Origin: Sphingomonas japonica
Lineage (GTDB): Bacteria; Pseudomonadota; Alphaproteobacteria; Sphingomonadales; Sphingomonadaceae
DNA: 64,000 nt
NCBI RefSeq assembly: GCF_006346325.1
Contig: NZ_VDYR01000001.1
Span: forward strand, 1,178,001-1,242,000
Direction: 5' to 3'
Made by a program: the position numbers and the translations under genes. This document shows positions 55,559 to 64,000 of the stretch, in pieces. Positions within the stretch are counted from its first letter, which is position 1; each line of letters opens with the position of its first letter. The notes beneath the pieces were generated by a model. It saw only the letters and a program-made list of their open reading frames with translations. It was not told the origin of the DNA and did not search any database.

Positions 55559-56808
55559 TCCCCCTTGATCATCGTCACCTGCGCGACATCGATGCCGCCG
55601 CCCAGGAAACCGCCTTCGCAATACACCAGATAATAACGCCACAAGTCCCGGAAGTCGCGGCCGAGGTCGCCGGGAAGACGACCTTCGGTTTCGGCCCGGT
55701 CGAAAGCCGCGCGCCACCGCCTGCAGGTTTCGGCGTAATCTGAACCGAAGCCGTCGCGGTCCTTCCAACTCAATCCATGCTGCGCAGCAATCGCTGCGAA
55801 ACGCCTTTCGGAAAGCAGCATTCCGCCTGGGAAAACATAGGTCTGGATAAAATCGACATTGGCCGCATAAGCCTCGAAGATGGCGTCGTCGATCGCGATA
55901 TATTGCAGCGCTGCGCGGCCGCCGGGTCGCAGCACGCGCGCGATCGTCGCGAGATATTCGGGCCAATATTCCTGGCCGACCGCCTCGACCATCTCGATGC
56001 TGGCGACCGCGTCATAGGAGCCGGTGACGCTGCGATAGTCGGCAACCTCGACCGTCACGCCGTCCAGTCCCGCCGCCGCCATCCGCGCCTCGACATGCCG
56101 CGCCTGTTCGAGCGACAGCGTCAGGCAATGGACCCGGCGTCCGGCGCGTGCGGCGAGTTCGGCGAACGATCCCCACCCGCAACCGATTTCGAGGATCGTA
56201 TCGCCCGGGCGGGTCCCGGTGCGGTCGAGGATCGCCTGCAGCTTGCGCGCCTGCGCGGCCTCGAGCGATTCGTCCGGGGTGGCGAACCGCGCCGACGAAT
56301 AGGTCATGCCGGGATCGAGCCAGGCGCGGTAGAAGTCGTTGCCGAGGTCGTAATGATATTCGATGTTCTGCCGCGCCCCTGCGAGATCGTTGCGCCGGGC
56401 ATGGTGGCCGCGGCGCAGCAGCCGCCGGGTCCAGCCGTGCGCGCGCCCTGCCCCGCCCAGCGTTTCGCGGTTGCGCACGAACAGCGTGAACAGCGCGACG
56501 AGGTCGGACGCGACCCATTCGCCCGCAACCCAGCTTTCGTACCAGCCCGCCGACCCGCGCGTCGCCAGCCGCCACAGCGCGCGCCAGTCGCGCAGCTCGA
56601 CGATGGTGAACGGCCCCGGCCCTCGCCCGCCCAGCGAGCGCGCGGAGCCGTCGGGCAGGATCGCCTCGATGCTGCCGTGCGCCAGCCCGCGGTCGATGCG
56701 ATCGAGCAAGCGGTGGAACAGCGGCGTCGCCAGCGGCAGCGCGATGCCGGCGGCCAGCGCCTGGCGCGCCCGTCCCGCGTCGCGTCCCCGGTTAAGTATG
56801 GTCCCCAT
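55555..56808 (-). CDS. cfa: Cyclopropane-fatty-acyl-phospholipid synthase
   Basis: Methylates double bonds of membrane phospholipid acyl chains with SAM, 417 aa. SAM-binding ILEIGCGWGSFAELAAR is intact; YHYDLGNDFYRAWLDPGMTYSSA and VASIEMVEAVGQEYWPEYL are family signatures, and YCEGGFLGGGID carries the conserved cysteine. It follows the photolyase gene by 51 bases and overlaps the serine hydrolase start. In Rhodobacter the singlet-oxygen sigma factor RpoE controls both cfa and a photolyase. Confidence 0.93.
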   Translation of the reverse strand: MGTILNRGRDAGRARQALAAGIALPLATPLFHRLLDRIDRGLAHGSIEAILPDGSARSLGGRGPGPFTIVELRDWRALWRLATRGSAGWYESWVAGEWVASDLVALFTLFVRNRETLGGAGRAHGWTRRLLRRGHHARRNDLAGARQNIEYHYDLGNDFYRAWLDPGMTYSSARFATPDESLEAAQARKLQAILDRTGTRPGDTILEIGCGWGSFAELAARAGRRVHCLTLSLEQARHVEARMAAAGLDGVTVEVADYRSVTGSYDAVASIEMVEAVGQEYWPEYLATIARVLRPGGRAALQYIAIDDAIFEAYAANVDFIQTYVFPGGMLLSERRFAAIAAQHGLSWKDRDGFGSDYAETCRRWRAAFDRAETEGRLPGDLGRDFRDLWRYYLVYCEGGFLGGGIDVAQVTMIKGE

Positions 56809-56859
56809 GATGCGCGCCTACATGCACGGCAAGCGGCGGCGAGCAAGCGCTTAAGGCGA

Positions 56860-58233
56860 TTATCGGGCCTTGCGCGCCGCCTGCAGTGCCCGCTCGCGTG
56901 CCTCGCGGTGGCCGATGATCTTCTTGGGATAGCAGTCCGGCCGCTCGCCGGCATCCTCCGGATCGTGGATCGCGTCGCCCTTCACGCCGGCAAGTTCGGG
57001 CACCCATTGCCGGATATAGTCGCCGGCATCGAATTTGGGCGACTGCACCAGCGGCGCCATGATGCGCACGAACATGTTCGAATCGATGCCGGTGCCCGAT
57101 ACCCATTGCCAGTTGGTGGCGTTCGATCCGTAGTCGGCATCGACCAGACAGTCCCAGAACCAGCGCTCGCCCTCACGCCAGTCGATCAGCAGATGCTTGA
57201 TGAGGAAGCTGGCCGCGATCATGCGGACGCGATTGTGCATCCAGCCGGTCGTCCACAGCTGGCGCATCCCGGCATCGACGATCGGATAGCCGGTGCGGCC
57301 CTGATGCCACGCCTTCAGATCCGCGCTCGCCGCCTTGCCGCCGCGCCAGGGCAGCGCGTCGAACTTGTCGCGGGCATTCTTGGCGGCATAGTCGGGAAAC
57401 TGCAGGATGACGTTCTGCGCATAGTCGCGCCAGCCGAGCTCGCCGAGGAACACATCGACCGATCCGCCCGCATCCATCGTGCGATGCCAGACATAGCCGG
57501 GCGACACCTCGCCGAAGTGCAAATGTGGCGACAGGCGCGAGCTGCCCTCGATCGACGGAAGGTTGCGCGTCGCGTCATAATCGTCCGCGCGATCAAGGAA
57601 GCGAGCGACCCGCGCACGCGCGCCTTCCTCGCCGGGGGTCCATTCGTCGCCGAAGGCAGATGCCCAGTCGGGCCTGGTCGGCAGCAGGTCCCAGTCGGAC
57701 AGGCGATCGGACTTGGGCCAGTGCGCCGGCGCCGGGATGTCGCGCGGGCGTTGGGCGGGATCGGCGGGCGGCATGGTCTGCTTGAGCGCGCGCCAGAACG
57801 GCGTGTAGATCTTGTAGGGATCGCCGCTGCCGCTGGTGATCGACCCCGGCGGGGCGAGGTAATTGCCGTCATGGCAGACGAGGTCGAGCGCCTTGGCCAC
57901 GGCACTCTCGGCATTGCGCCACCAGGGTTCATAGTGGCGGAGCGCGTGGACGCGGCCCGCGCCGGTGTCCTCGCCGAGCTTTGCCAGCACCTCGGCCGAC
58001 TTGCCGCGGCGCAGGATCAGCCGTGACCCCTTGTCGCGCAGGCTGGCGTCGAGCGCGGCGAGGCTGTGGTGGAGCCACCAGCGCGATGCGCCGCCCATCG
58101 CGCGATGCTTCGGAGTCTCGTCGTCGAGGACATAGACCGGGATCACCGGCCCGTCGCCGCACGCCGCAAGCAACGCCGCCTGGTCGGACAGGCGCAGGTC
58201 GCGGCGGAACCAGACAAGGACGGGATCAGTCAT
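56860..58233 (-). CDS. phrB: Deoxyribodipyrimidine photolyase (class I CPD type)
   Basis: Light-driven repair of cyclobutane pyrimidine dimers, 457 aa. Antenna-binding N-terminus PVLVWFRRDLRLSDQAAL, and FAD-binding C-terminal core WHQGRTGYPIVDAGMRQLWTTGWMHNRVRMIAASFLIKHLLIDWREGERWFWDCLVDAD, then ATNWQWVSGTGID. These match class I bacterial CPD photolyase. Its start overlaps the deacetylase-family gene's stop by 4 bases, so it is coupled to that gene. Confidence 0.95.
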   Translation of the reverse strand: MTDPVLVWFRRDLRLSDQAALLAACGDGPVIPVYVLDDETPKHRAMGGASRWWLHHSLAALDASLRDKGSRLILRRGKSAEVLAKLGEDTGAGRVHALRHYEPWWRNAESAVAKALDLVCHDGNYLAPPGSITSGSGDPYKIYTPFWRALKQTMPPADPAQRPRDIPAPAHWPKSDRLSDWDLLPTRPDWASAFGDEWTPGEEGARARVARFLDRADDYDATRNLPSIEGSSRLSPHLHFGEVSPGYVWHRTMDAGGSVDVFLGELGWRDYAQNVILQFPDYAAKNARDKFDALPWRGGKAASADLKAWHQGRTGYPIVDAGMRQLWTTGWMHNRVRMIAASFLIKHLLIDWREGERWFWDCLVDADYGSNATNWQWVSGTGIDSNMFVRIMAPLVQSPKFDAGDYIRQWVPELAGVKGDAIHDPEDAGERPDCYPKKIIGHREARERALQAARKAR

Positions 58234-59147
58234 GCAGGCTCCGGAATGGCGGCGGCGTAGGCAGCGCCAAGGGTGAGGATCGACGCGACGTGGCGATGCG
58301 CGACCTCTAGCGCATCGCTACCATATCCGCCGCCGAGCGCGCTCGCCAGCGGGATCGCGCGCCGCGCGAAGGTTTGCGCGATCCACCGGTCGCGCCGCAC
58401 CAGCCCGTCGCGGGTCAGCGCCAGCCGCCCCAGCCGGTCGCCTTCGAACGGATCGACGCCGGCCTGGTAGAGGATCAGATCGGGCGTGAAATCGTCGACC
58501 AGCGGCAGCAGCGTTTCGGCGAGCGTGGTCAGATAGGCATCGTCGCCCACGCCGTCGGGCAACGCTACGTCGCGTGTCGAGCGCGCCTTGCGCACTGGAA
58601 AATTCTTGTCGGCATGGATCGAATAGGTGGCGATGTCGGTGCGGCCGGCAGTCAGCGCGGCGGTGCCGTCGCCCTGATGCACGTCGCAATCGACGATCAG
58701 CACGCGCGCGGCGCGCCCCTCCCGGGTCAGCCGGACCGCGGCGATGGCGAGATCGTTGAACACGCAAAAGCCCGCGCCCGTATCGGCCAGCGCATGGTGG
58801 CTGCCGCCGGCGGTGTTCGCGGCGAACCCGCGTTCCAGCGCGATGCATGCGGCGAGATAGGTGCCGCCGGGCACCACCTGCGCGCGCAGCGCGACTTGCG
58901 GGGTGACCGCAAAGCCAATGCGCCGCTGCTTGATCGCGGGCACCTGCGCGGCAATCACTTCCTCGACATAGTCCGGATCGTGAACCGCCTCGAGCCACAC
59001 GCGGGGCATCGGAGCGGGAACCTGCCAGTCGAGCGCGGCATCGCCATGCGCGAGCAGGTCGCGGACCAGCCCGTTCTTGTTCCATTGATAGCCGCTGCGC
59101 GATGGCGCGGGTGCGACATAGTCGGGATGGTGGACAACCGCGATCAC
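58230..59147 (-). CDS. Histone-deacetylase-like amidohydrolase
   Basis: Zinc-dependent amidohydrolase of the HDAC/AcuC/APAH superfamily, 305 aa. HHPDYVAP at the start, GGSHHALADTGAGFCVFNDLAIAA (paired His and the glycine-rich loop), DCDVHQGDGTA (Asp and His zinc ligands) and YQAGVDPFEGDRLG (last Asp) are intact. Targets in bacteria may be acetylpolyamines, acetyl-CoA synthetase or others. First gene of a minus-strand run with phrB, cfa, serine hydrolase and a hypothetical gene. Confidence 0.9.
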   Translation of the reverse strand: MIAVVHHPDYVAPAPSRSGYQWNKNGLVRDLLAHGDAALDWQVPAPMPRVWLEAVHDPDYVEEVIAAQVPAIKQRRIGFAVTPQVALRAQVVPGGTYLAACIALERGFAANTAGGSHHALADTGAGFCVFNDLAIAAVRLTREGRAARVLIVDCDVHQGDGTAALTAGRTDIATYSIHADKNFPVRKARSTRDVALPDGVGDDAYLTTLAETLLPLVDDFTPDLILYQAGVDPFEGDRLGRLALTRDGLVRRDRWIAQTFARRAIPLASALGGGYGSDALEVAHRHVASILTLGAAYAAAIPEPA

Positions 59148-59209
59148 GATTCCCTAGGTAGGCGCGCGCCACCGCCAAGCAAACCGGCGCCGAGCAGACA
59201 GGGCAGCCG

Positions 59210-59731
59210 ATGACCGATCCGATCGACAGGACCAACCTTCCTTATCGCCCGTGCGCCGGGGCGATGCTGCTCAACCGGCACGGCCAGGTATTCGTCGGGC
59301 AACGGCTCGATTCGGTGCTCGAGGCATGGCAGATGCCGCAAGGTGGTATCGATCCCGGAGAGGCGCCGCTGGCGGCGGCGATCCGCGAGATCGGCGAGGA
59401 GACCGGCATCGCCCCGCGGTACGTCGAGCTGATCGCCCAAGCCCCCGACGAGCTGGAATATGACCTGCCCGACGATCTGATCGGCAAGGTATGGAAAGGC
59501 AAATGGCGCGGCCAGCGCCAGCGCTGGTTCCTGTTCGCCTTCACCGGCGAGGACAGCGACATCGATATCGCCACCCCCGAACCCGAATTCCGCGCCTGGC
59601 GCTGGGTCGAACCGGCCGAGCTTCCCGACCTGATCGTTCCGTTCAAGCGCGCGCTGTACCAGACGCTGCTGGAGGTTTTCGAACAACCGCTACGCACGCG
59701 GGGCCGTTTATCCGATCATCCGATTCCGTAG
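59210..59731 (+). CDS. rppH: RNA pyrophosphohydrolase
   Basis: Removes pyrophosphate from triphosphorylated mRNA 5' ends to trigger decay, 173 aa. The Nudix box GGIDPGEAPLAAAIREIGEETGI is complete; YRPCAGAMLLNRHGQVFVGQR, LEAWQMPQGG and WKGKWRGQRQRWFLFAFTG are RppH signatures. A short extra tail (PLRTRGRLSDHPIP) follows the usual end. It is divergent from the deacetylase-family gene over 62 bases. Confidence 0.93.
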   Translation: MTDPIDRTNLPYRPCAGAMLLNRHGQVFVGQRLDSVLEAWQMPQGGIDPGEAPLAAAIREIGEETGIAPRYVELIAQAPDELEYDLPDDLIGKVWKGKWRGQRQRWFLFAFTGEDSDIDIATPEPEFRAWRWVEPAELPDLIVPFKRALYQTLLEVFEQPLRTRGRLSDHPIP

Positions 59732-59781
59732 CGGCGATATTGTCTTATCATTGCCCGAATCTCCGGGTAGGAGCCCGCGTC

Positions 59782-60687
59782 GTGCCAGTATTGCTTACCC
59801 CCCTCGCGCTCGCCGCGGTGATCGCAGCTCCCGCCCAGGCGCAGGATCCGGTCCCGTTGTCCCCAGAATTGCAGGCGATGCTCGACGCGGCGATGGCGTC
59901 CGGCAACGAGGGCGAGGTCAACACCATCGTCAAATACGCCAAGCAGTTGCGGCTGGTCAGTGCCGAACAGCTGGCCAAGATCGCCGACGACTGGAAAGCC
60001 GCACGCGCCGAGGCAGCGACGCGGCGGCTGCGCGAGGCGGAGTTCTTCGAACTGGTCAAGGGTCGCGCGCAGATCGGCGGCTTTGCCACCACCGGCAACT
60101 CGCAGAATATCGGTGTCACCGGCACGCTCGACCTGACCCGCGAAGGGCTGGCCTGGCGGCACAAGCTGCGGCTGCAGGCGGACTATCAGGAAAGTTTCAA
60201 CGTCACCACGCGCGAGCATTACCTCGCTGCGTACGAACCCAACTACAAAGTCAACGACCGGCTCTACGTCTATGGCGCCGCGCAGTACGAGAGCGACCGC
60301 TTCTTCGGCTACAACCACCGCATCTCGAACTCGGTCGGTGCCGGCTATACCGCGGTGCGATCGGGCGACCTGACGCTCAACCTCGAGCTTGGCCCGGCAT
60401 TTCGCTACACCGACTTCACCGACGACAGCGTCGAGCGCAATTTCGCGGCGCGCGGGTCGGTCGATCTCGACTGGCGCTTGTCGTCGGCGGTCAGCATCAA
60501 CCACGATACATCCGCCTATCTGCAAAGCGCCAATTCCACCGTAGCGAGCACGTCGGCGCTCAACGCCAAGCTGTTCGGGCCGTTCTCGGCGCAGCTGTCC
60601 TATGCGATCCAGTTCGAAAGCATGCCGCCGGTCGGGCGCCAGACGCTCGACACCACCACCCGCGCGGCGCTGGTCGTCGATTTCTGA
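59782..60687 (+). CDS. DUF481 outer-membrane beta-barrel protein
   Basis: 301 aa from GTG with AGGAG 8 bases upstream. Signal peptide to about AQAQ (residue 20), a helical segment, then a barrel from about 95: GFATTGNSQNIGVTGTLDLTREG is the DUF481 (YdiY-like) opening, alternating strands follow to a C-terminal phenylalanine (LVVDF). Likely a salt- or stress-induced outer-membrane protein; role is unknown. It starts 50 bases after rppH on the same strand. Confidence 0.83.
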   Translation: MPVLLTPLALAAVIAAPAQAQDPVPLSPELQAMLDAAMASGNEGEVNTIVKYAKQLRLVSAEQLAKIADDWKAARAEAATRRLREAEFFELVKGRAQIGGFATTGNSQNIGVTGTLDLTREGLAWRHKLRLQADYQESFNVTTREHYLAAYEPNYKVNDRLYVYGAAQYESDRFFGYNHRISNSVGAGYTAVRSGDLTLNLELGPAFRYTDFTDDSVERNFAARGSVDLDWRLSSAVSINHDTSAYLQSANSTVASTSALNAKLFGPFSAQLSYAIQFESMPPVGRQTLDTTTRAALVVDF

Positions 60688-60747
60688 CGCGCAGGGCGGC
60701 GGCCGACACGGTTTCATCGGCGCGGCGGACGCGCTAGTCAGGGGCCG

Positions 60748-61953
60748 ATGACGCTTTCCGCCTCCGAAACCACACTTGTCGAAACCGCTCGCGCCGCGCC
60801 GATGCTGGCCCAGGTCGAGGCGTGGGTCGCGGTCAATTCGGGGACCGGCAACCTGGCTGGCGTCGGTGCGATGGCGCAGCTGCTCGCCGATGCGTTCGCG
60901 GTGCTGCCGGGGGAGCTCGCGCTGCGCGATCCGGATCCGGTCGAGCGCGTCGATCCTGGCGGCACGCTGCGCGCGATAGAGCATGGGCGTCACCTGCACC
61001 TGGCGGTGCGCCCGCAGGCGCCGGTGCAGATGCTGTTCACCGGGCACATGGACACCGTCTATCCCGCCGATCACCCGTTCCAGACGGCGCGCTGGATGGA
61101 CGACGGCAGCCTCAACGCGCCGGGCGGCGCCGACATGAAGGGTGGCCTCTCGCTGATGCTCGCCGCGCTGAAGGCCGTCGAGGCAAGCCCGCTCGCCGCG
61201 CGGTTCGGCTATGAGGTTGTCATCAATTCGGACGAGGAGACCGGGTCGCTGTCCTCGGCGGCGCTGCTGGCGAAGGCGGCACGCGGCAAGGTCGCGGCGC
61301 TCACCTACGAACCCGCTCTGCCCGACGGTACGCTGGCGGGCGCGCGCGGCGGCACCGGCAATTTCGCGGTGACGGTCCGCGGCCGCAGCGCGCATGCCGG
61401 GCGCAATCCCGAGGACGGGCGCAACGCAATCGTCGCCGCCGCCGACCTTGCCCTACGGCTCGATGCAGCGCGGCGTCCCGGCCTGTCGGTCAACCCGGCG
61501 CGGATCGACGGCGGCGGACCGAACAACGTCGTGCCCGACCTGGCCGTGCTGCGCGTCAACTTCCGTCCAGGCGATTCCGCCGCCATCGCTGAGGCGCAGG
61601 CCGCGCTGGACGCCGCGATCGCCGCAGTCGCCGCGCAGCACGATGTCCACATCGCCGCGCATGGCAGCTTCAATCGCCCGCCCAAGCCGATCGACCCGGG
61701 CGCGCAGCGGCTGTTCGCGGTGGTCGAGGCGGCGGGAGCTGACCTCGACATCCCGGTGGCATGGCGCGCGACCGGCGGGGTGTGCGACGGCAACAACATC
61801 GCCGCCAGCGGCGTTCCGGTCGTCGACACGATGGGCGCGCGCGGCGGGGCGATCCACTCGGCAGACGAATTCCTCATCCCCGACAGCCTGCCCGAACGCG
61901 CCGCGCTGTCCGCGCTGACCATCGCGCGCATCATCGAAAAGGGACATCCATGA
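60748..61953 (+). CDS. M20-family amidohydrolase in the ast operon
   Basis: Zinc-dependent hydrolase, 401 aa. Metal ligands are visible in TGHMDTVYP (His, Asp), GGADMKGG (bridging Asp), SDEETGS (Glu-Glu) and, at the end, ARGGAIHSADEF (His). A lid domain in the middle contains SAHAG. It is closer to carboxypeptidase G2/ArgE-type enzymes than to M14-like AstE. It overlaps astA by 4 bases (ATGA), so it belongs to the arginine succinyltransferase operon and could replace AstE or make its substrate. Confidence 0.82.
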   Translation: MTLSASETTLVETARAAPMLAQVEAWVAVNSGTGNLAGVGAMAQLLADAFAVLPGELALRDPDPVERVDPGGTLRAIEHGRHLHLAVRPQAPVQMLFTGHMDTVYPADHPFQTARWMDDGSLNAPGGADMKGGLSLMLAALKAVEASPLAARFGYEVVINSDEETGSLSSAALLAKAARGKVAALTYEPALPDGTLAGARGGTGNFAVTVRGRSAHAGRNPEDGRNAIVAAADLALRLDAARRPGLSVNPARIDGGGPNNVVPDLAVLRVNFRPGDSAAIAEAQAALDAAIAAVAAQHDVHIAAHGSFNRPPKPIDPGAQRLFAVVEAAGADLDIPVAWRATGGVCDGNNIAASGVPVVDTMGARGGAIHSADEFLIPDSLPERAALSALTIARIIEKGHP

Positions 61954-62960
61954 GTTTCGTGCTTCGCGCCGCGCGCGACGAGGATCTGCAGCACCTTTAT
62001 GAGATGGCGAAGCTGACCGGGGGCGGCTTCACCAACCTGCCGCCCGATCGGAAATCGCTGGCAGCCAAGCTGGCGCGCAGCCATGACGCATTTGCGCGCA
62101 GCGGCGACAGCGTCATCGACGAACTGTTCCTGCTCGTGCTCGAAAATGTCGAGACCGGCGACGTGCGCGGCACTTGCCAGATCTTCACCAAGGTCGGCGA
62201 GCGCTGGCCGTTCTACAGCTATCGTCTCGGCACGCTGACCAAGCATAGCGAGGAACTGGGCCGTACCTTCCGCGCCGAGACGCTGAGCGTGGTCAACGAC
62301 CTCGAAGGGTGTAGCGAAGTCGGCGGCCTGTTCCTGCATCCGGGCGAACGTGCTGGCGGGCTTGGGATGCTGCTTGCCCGGTCGCGCTACCTGTTCATTC
62401 GCGCGCATCGGGCGCGGTTCGCCGACCGCATCCTCGCCGAGTTGCGCGGCGTGATCGACGAGGCGGGCGGGTCGCCGTTCTGGGACGGGGTCGCCGGACG
62501 CTTCTTCGGGATGAGCTTCCAGGAGGCCGACGAATTCAACGCGATCCATGGCAACCAGTTCATCGCCGACCTGATGCCGCGCCACCCCATCTATACCGCG
62601 ATGCTGCCCGAAAGCGCGCGTGCCGCGATCGGGCTGCCGCATCCCAGCGGGCGCGCGGCGATGCGGATGCTCGAGAATGAGGGATTCGCGTTCGAGAATT
62701 ATGTCGACATCTTCGACGGCGGCCCGACCATGACCGCGCGCGTCGATCAGGTGAAGACGGTGCGCGAGGCCAGCGACGCCGCGGTCGAGGCGATCGGCGA
62801 TGCGGCCGAGGATGCGATCGTCGCGACCGGAACGCTCGCCAGCTTCCGCGCGGCAAGCGGACGCGTTGCCCGCGGCGAGGATGGCGTCGTGCTCGATCCT
62901 GACACCGCCCGCGTGCTGGGCGTCGGCATCGGCGACACCGTCACGCAGGTCGCGCGCTGA
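61950..62960 (+). CDS. astA: Arginine N-succinyltransferase
   Basis: First step of the AST pathway: succinyl-CoA and arginine to N2-succinylarginine, 336 aa. RAARDEDLQHLYEMAKLTGGGFTNLPPDRKSL, FYSYRLGTLTKHSEEL, EVGGLFLHPGERAGGLGMLLARSRYLFI and FWDGVAGRFFGMSFQEADEF are AstA signatures, and FENYVDIFDGGPTM is near the end. Coupled upstream to the M20 gene and followed by astB after 1 base. Confidence 0.94.
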   Translation: MSFVLRAARDEDLQHLYEMAKLTGGGFTNLPPDRKSLAAKLARSHDAFARSGDSVIDELFLLVLENVETGDVRGTCQIFTKVGERWPFYSYRLGTLTKHSEELGRTFRAETLSVVNDLEGCSEVGGLFLHPGERAGGLGMLLARSRYLFIRAHRARFADRILAELRGVIDEAGGSPFWDGVAGRFFGMSFQEADEFNAIHGNQFIADLMPRHPIYTAMLPESARAAIGLPHPSGRAAMRMLENEGFAFENYVDIFDGGPTMTARVDQVKTVREASDAAVEAIGDAAEDAIVATGTLASFRAASGRVARGEDGVVLDPDTARVLGVGIGDTVTQVAR

Positions 62961-62961
62961 G

Positions 62962-64000
62962 ATGCTGCGCGAGATCAATTTCGACGGCCTGATCGGGCCG
63001 AGCCACAATTATGCCGGGCTGAGCCCCGGCAATCTGGCAGCGACGCGCAGCCGCGGCGCCACCTCGTCCCCGCGTGCCGCCGCGCTGGAGGGGATCGCCA
63101 AGATGCGCGCCAATCTCGCGCTCGGACTGGTACAGGGCATCCTGCTGCCGCCGCCGCGCCCCGACCATCGCTGGCTCGCCGCGCTCGGCACCGAGTACCC
63201 CGCGGCCGAACCGCATCTCCAGGCGCAGGCGCTGTCGGCGTCGTCGATGTGGGCCGCCAATGCCGCGACGGTCTCCCCCGCGCCCGACACCGCCGACGGC
63301 AAATGCCATCTGACCGTCGCCAATCTGGTGACGATGCCGCATCGCAGCCACGAATGGCCCGACATGCTGGCGCAGCTGCGGCGGGCATTCGCGCACCGCG
63401 ACTTCGTCGTTCACGCCCCGGTGCCGGCGCCGTTCGGCGACGAGGGCGCGGCGAACCATATGCGGCTGTGCGCCGCGCACGACGCGCCGGGCGTCGAGAT
63501 TTTCGTCTACGGCGTTGCCGGCGGCCCCTTCCCCGCGCGCCAGCATGTCGAGGCGAGCAAGGCGGTGGCGCGGGTGCACGGCCTCGATCCCGCCCGCACC
63601 GTGTTCGCCGAACAGTCCGAAGCGGCGATTGCGGCCGGAGCCTTCCACAACGACGTCGTTGCGGTCGCCAACGAACGCGTGCTGTTCGCGCACGAGCTGG
63701 CCTTTGCCGACAAGGCGGCATTGTTCGGCGCCCTCGCCAGGATCATGCCGGAAGTCCAGATAGTCGAGGTTCCCGCCGACCGCATCAGCCTGGCCGAGGC
63801 GATCGCCTCCTATCTGTTCAACGCACAGCTGGTCACGCTGCCGCAGGGAGGCCAGGCGCTGATCCTGCCGAGCGAGGCGCGCGACAACCGCGCCGTGTGG
63901 TCGTGGCTCGAGGAGATGGTCGCGGGCAACGGCCCGATCCGGCAGCTCGAGGTGGTCGATGTCCGCCAGTCGATGGCCAATGGCGGAGGGCCGGCATGCC
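62962..64000 (+). CDS. astB: N-succinylarginine dihydrolase (partial, cut by window edge)
   Basis: Second AST step: succinylarginine to succinylornithine, CO2 and ammonia. 346 codons are present and the gene runs off the right edge. NFDGLIGPSHNYAGLSPGNLA, LPPPRPDHRWL, SSMWAANAATVSP, LVTMPHRSHEWP, FGDEGAANHMRL and LPSEARDN are typical; the last residues, MANGGGPAC, end on the likely catalytic cysteine (Cys365 in the E. coli enzyme). The start is 1 base after astA. astD, astC and astE would be expected further right. Confidence 0.93.
   Translation, partial: MLREINFDGLIGPSHNYAGLSPGNLAATRSRGATSSPRAAALEGIAKMRANLALGLVQGILLPPPRPDHRWLAALGTEYPAAEPHLQAQALSASSMWAANAATVSPAPDTADGKCHLTVANLVTMPHRSHEWPDMLAQLRRAFAHRDFVVHAPVPAPFGDEGAANHMRLCAAHDAPGVEIFVYGVAGGPFPARQHVEASKAVARVHGLDPARTVFAEQSEAAIAAGAFHNDVVAVANERVLFAHELAFADKAALFGALARIMPEVQIVEVPADRISLAEAIASYLFNAQLVTLPQGGQALILPSEARDNRAVWSWLEEMVAGNGPIRQLEVVDVRQSMANGGGPAC

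Noticed and set aside
55559..55966. Upstream extension of the serine hydrolase frame
   Set aside because: Runs antisense-free but out of frame through cfa; the signal peptide begins at 55558.
55777..58026. Open frame of about 749 codons on the plus strand over cfa and phrB
   Set aside because: Mirror of two confirmed genes.
61305..63008. Long minus-strand frame across the ast operon
   Set aside because: Mirror of M20, astA and start of astB.

Overview
The window is a gene-dense, high-GC stretch of an alphaproteobacterial chromosome, most likely a sphingomonad (Sphingomonas or a close relative). The case rests on family content: a CckA hybrid kinase in a run with smpB, a large TonB-dependent receptor, a LOV histidine kinase, a DmdC-like acyl-CoA dehydrogenase, M28, M20 and DUF885 peptidases, an arginine succinyltransferase operon, and alphaproteobacterial LexA boxes of the form GTTC-N7-GTTC. 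No tRNA, rRNA, CRISPR array, insertion sequence or prophage was seen. No gene-free gap exceeds about 300 bases.

Layout. 0-9.9 kb holds housekeeping genes: uvrD with a LexA box, dapA, a lytic transglycosylase, greB, an NYN nuclease-like gene, the ABC-F factor ettA and an exported M28 peptidase. 9.9-19.8 kb holds a Met-rich lipoprotein with its own promoter and terminator, a diguanylate cyclase, a divergent TonB receptor/beta-propeller phytase pair, a dicarboxylate symporter coupled to an M24 peptidase, a glutathione transferase, and recA with a LexA box. 19.9-31.9 kb is an exopolysaccharide module: AlgD-like sugar-nucleotide dehydrogenase, two GT4 glycosyltransferases, a polysaccharide lyase, flippase, pyruvyltransferase, polymerase, sulfotransferase, acyltransferase and methyltransferase. 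Initiating transferase and Wza/Wzc export genes are absent, so they must lie elsewhere.

32-39.6 kb is signalling and quality control: a membrane EF-hand protein, a LOV hybrid histidine kinase, a single-domain receiver, then a minus-strand run of small hypotheticals, smpB, DUF2062 and cckA. 39.6-40.9 kb is a lower-GC islet with a DUF5063 gene and an unrecognised secreted protein. 40.9-53.3 kb mixes metabolism and envelope genes: DUF885 lipoprotein, alpha/beta hydrolase, MFS exporter coupled to cysK, SleB-type hydrolase, MerR plus acyl-CoA dehydrogenase, hisI coupled to a lipoprotein, purF and an SDR.

53.5-59.1 kb is a minus-strand run (deacetylase-family amidohydrolase, photolyase, cyclopropane-fatty-acid synthase, serine hydrolase, hypothetical) that looks like a light or oxidative-stress unit. 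59.2-64 kb carries rppH, a DUF481 outer-membrane protein, and an arginine-succinyltransferase operon (M20 hydrolase, astA, astB) that runs off the right edge close to the AstB catalytic cysteine. The observations judged most useful are the two matching LexA boxes, the sulfotransferase-containing polysaccharide module next to recA, the apparent ATC start of the polysaccharide lyase, the MerR operator, and the M20 enzyme inside the ast operon.
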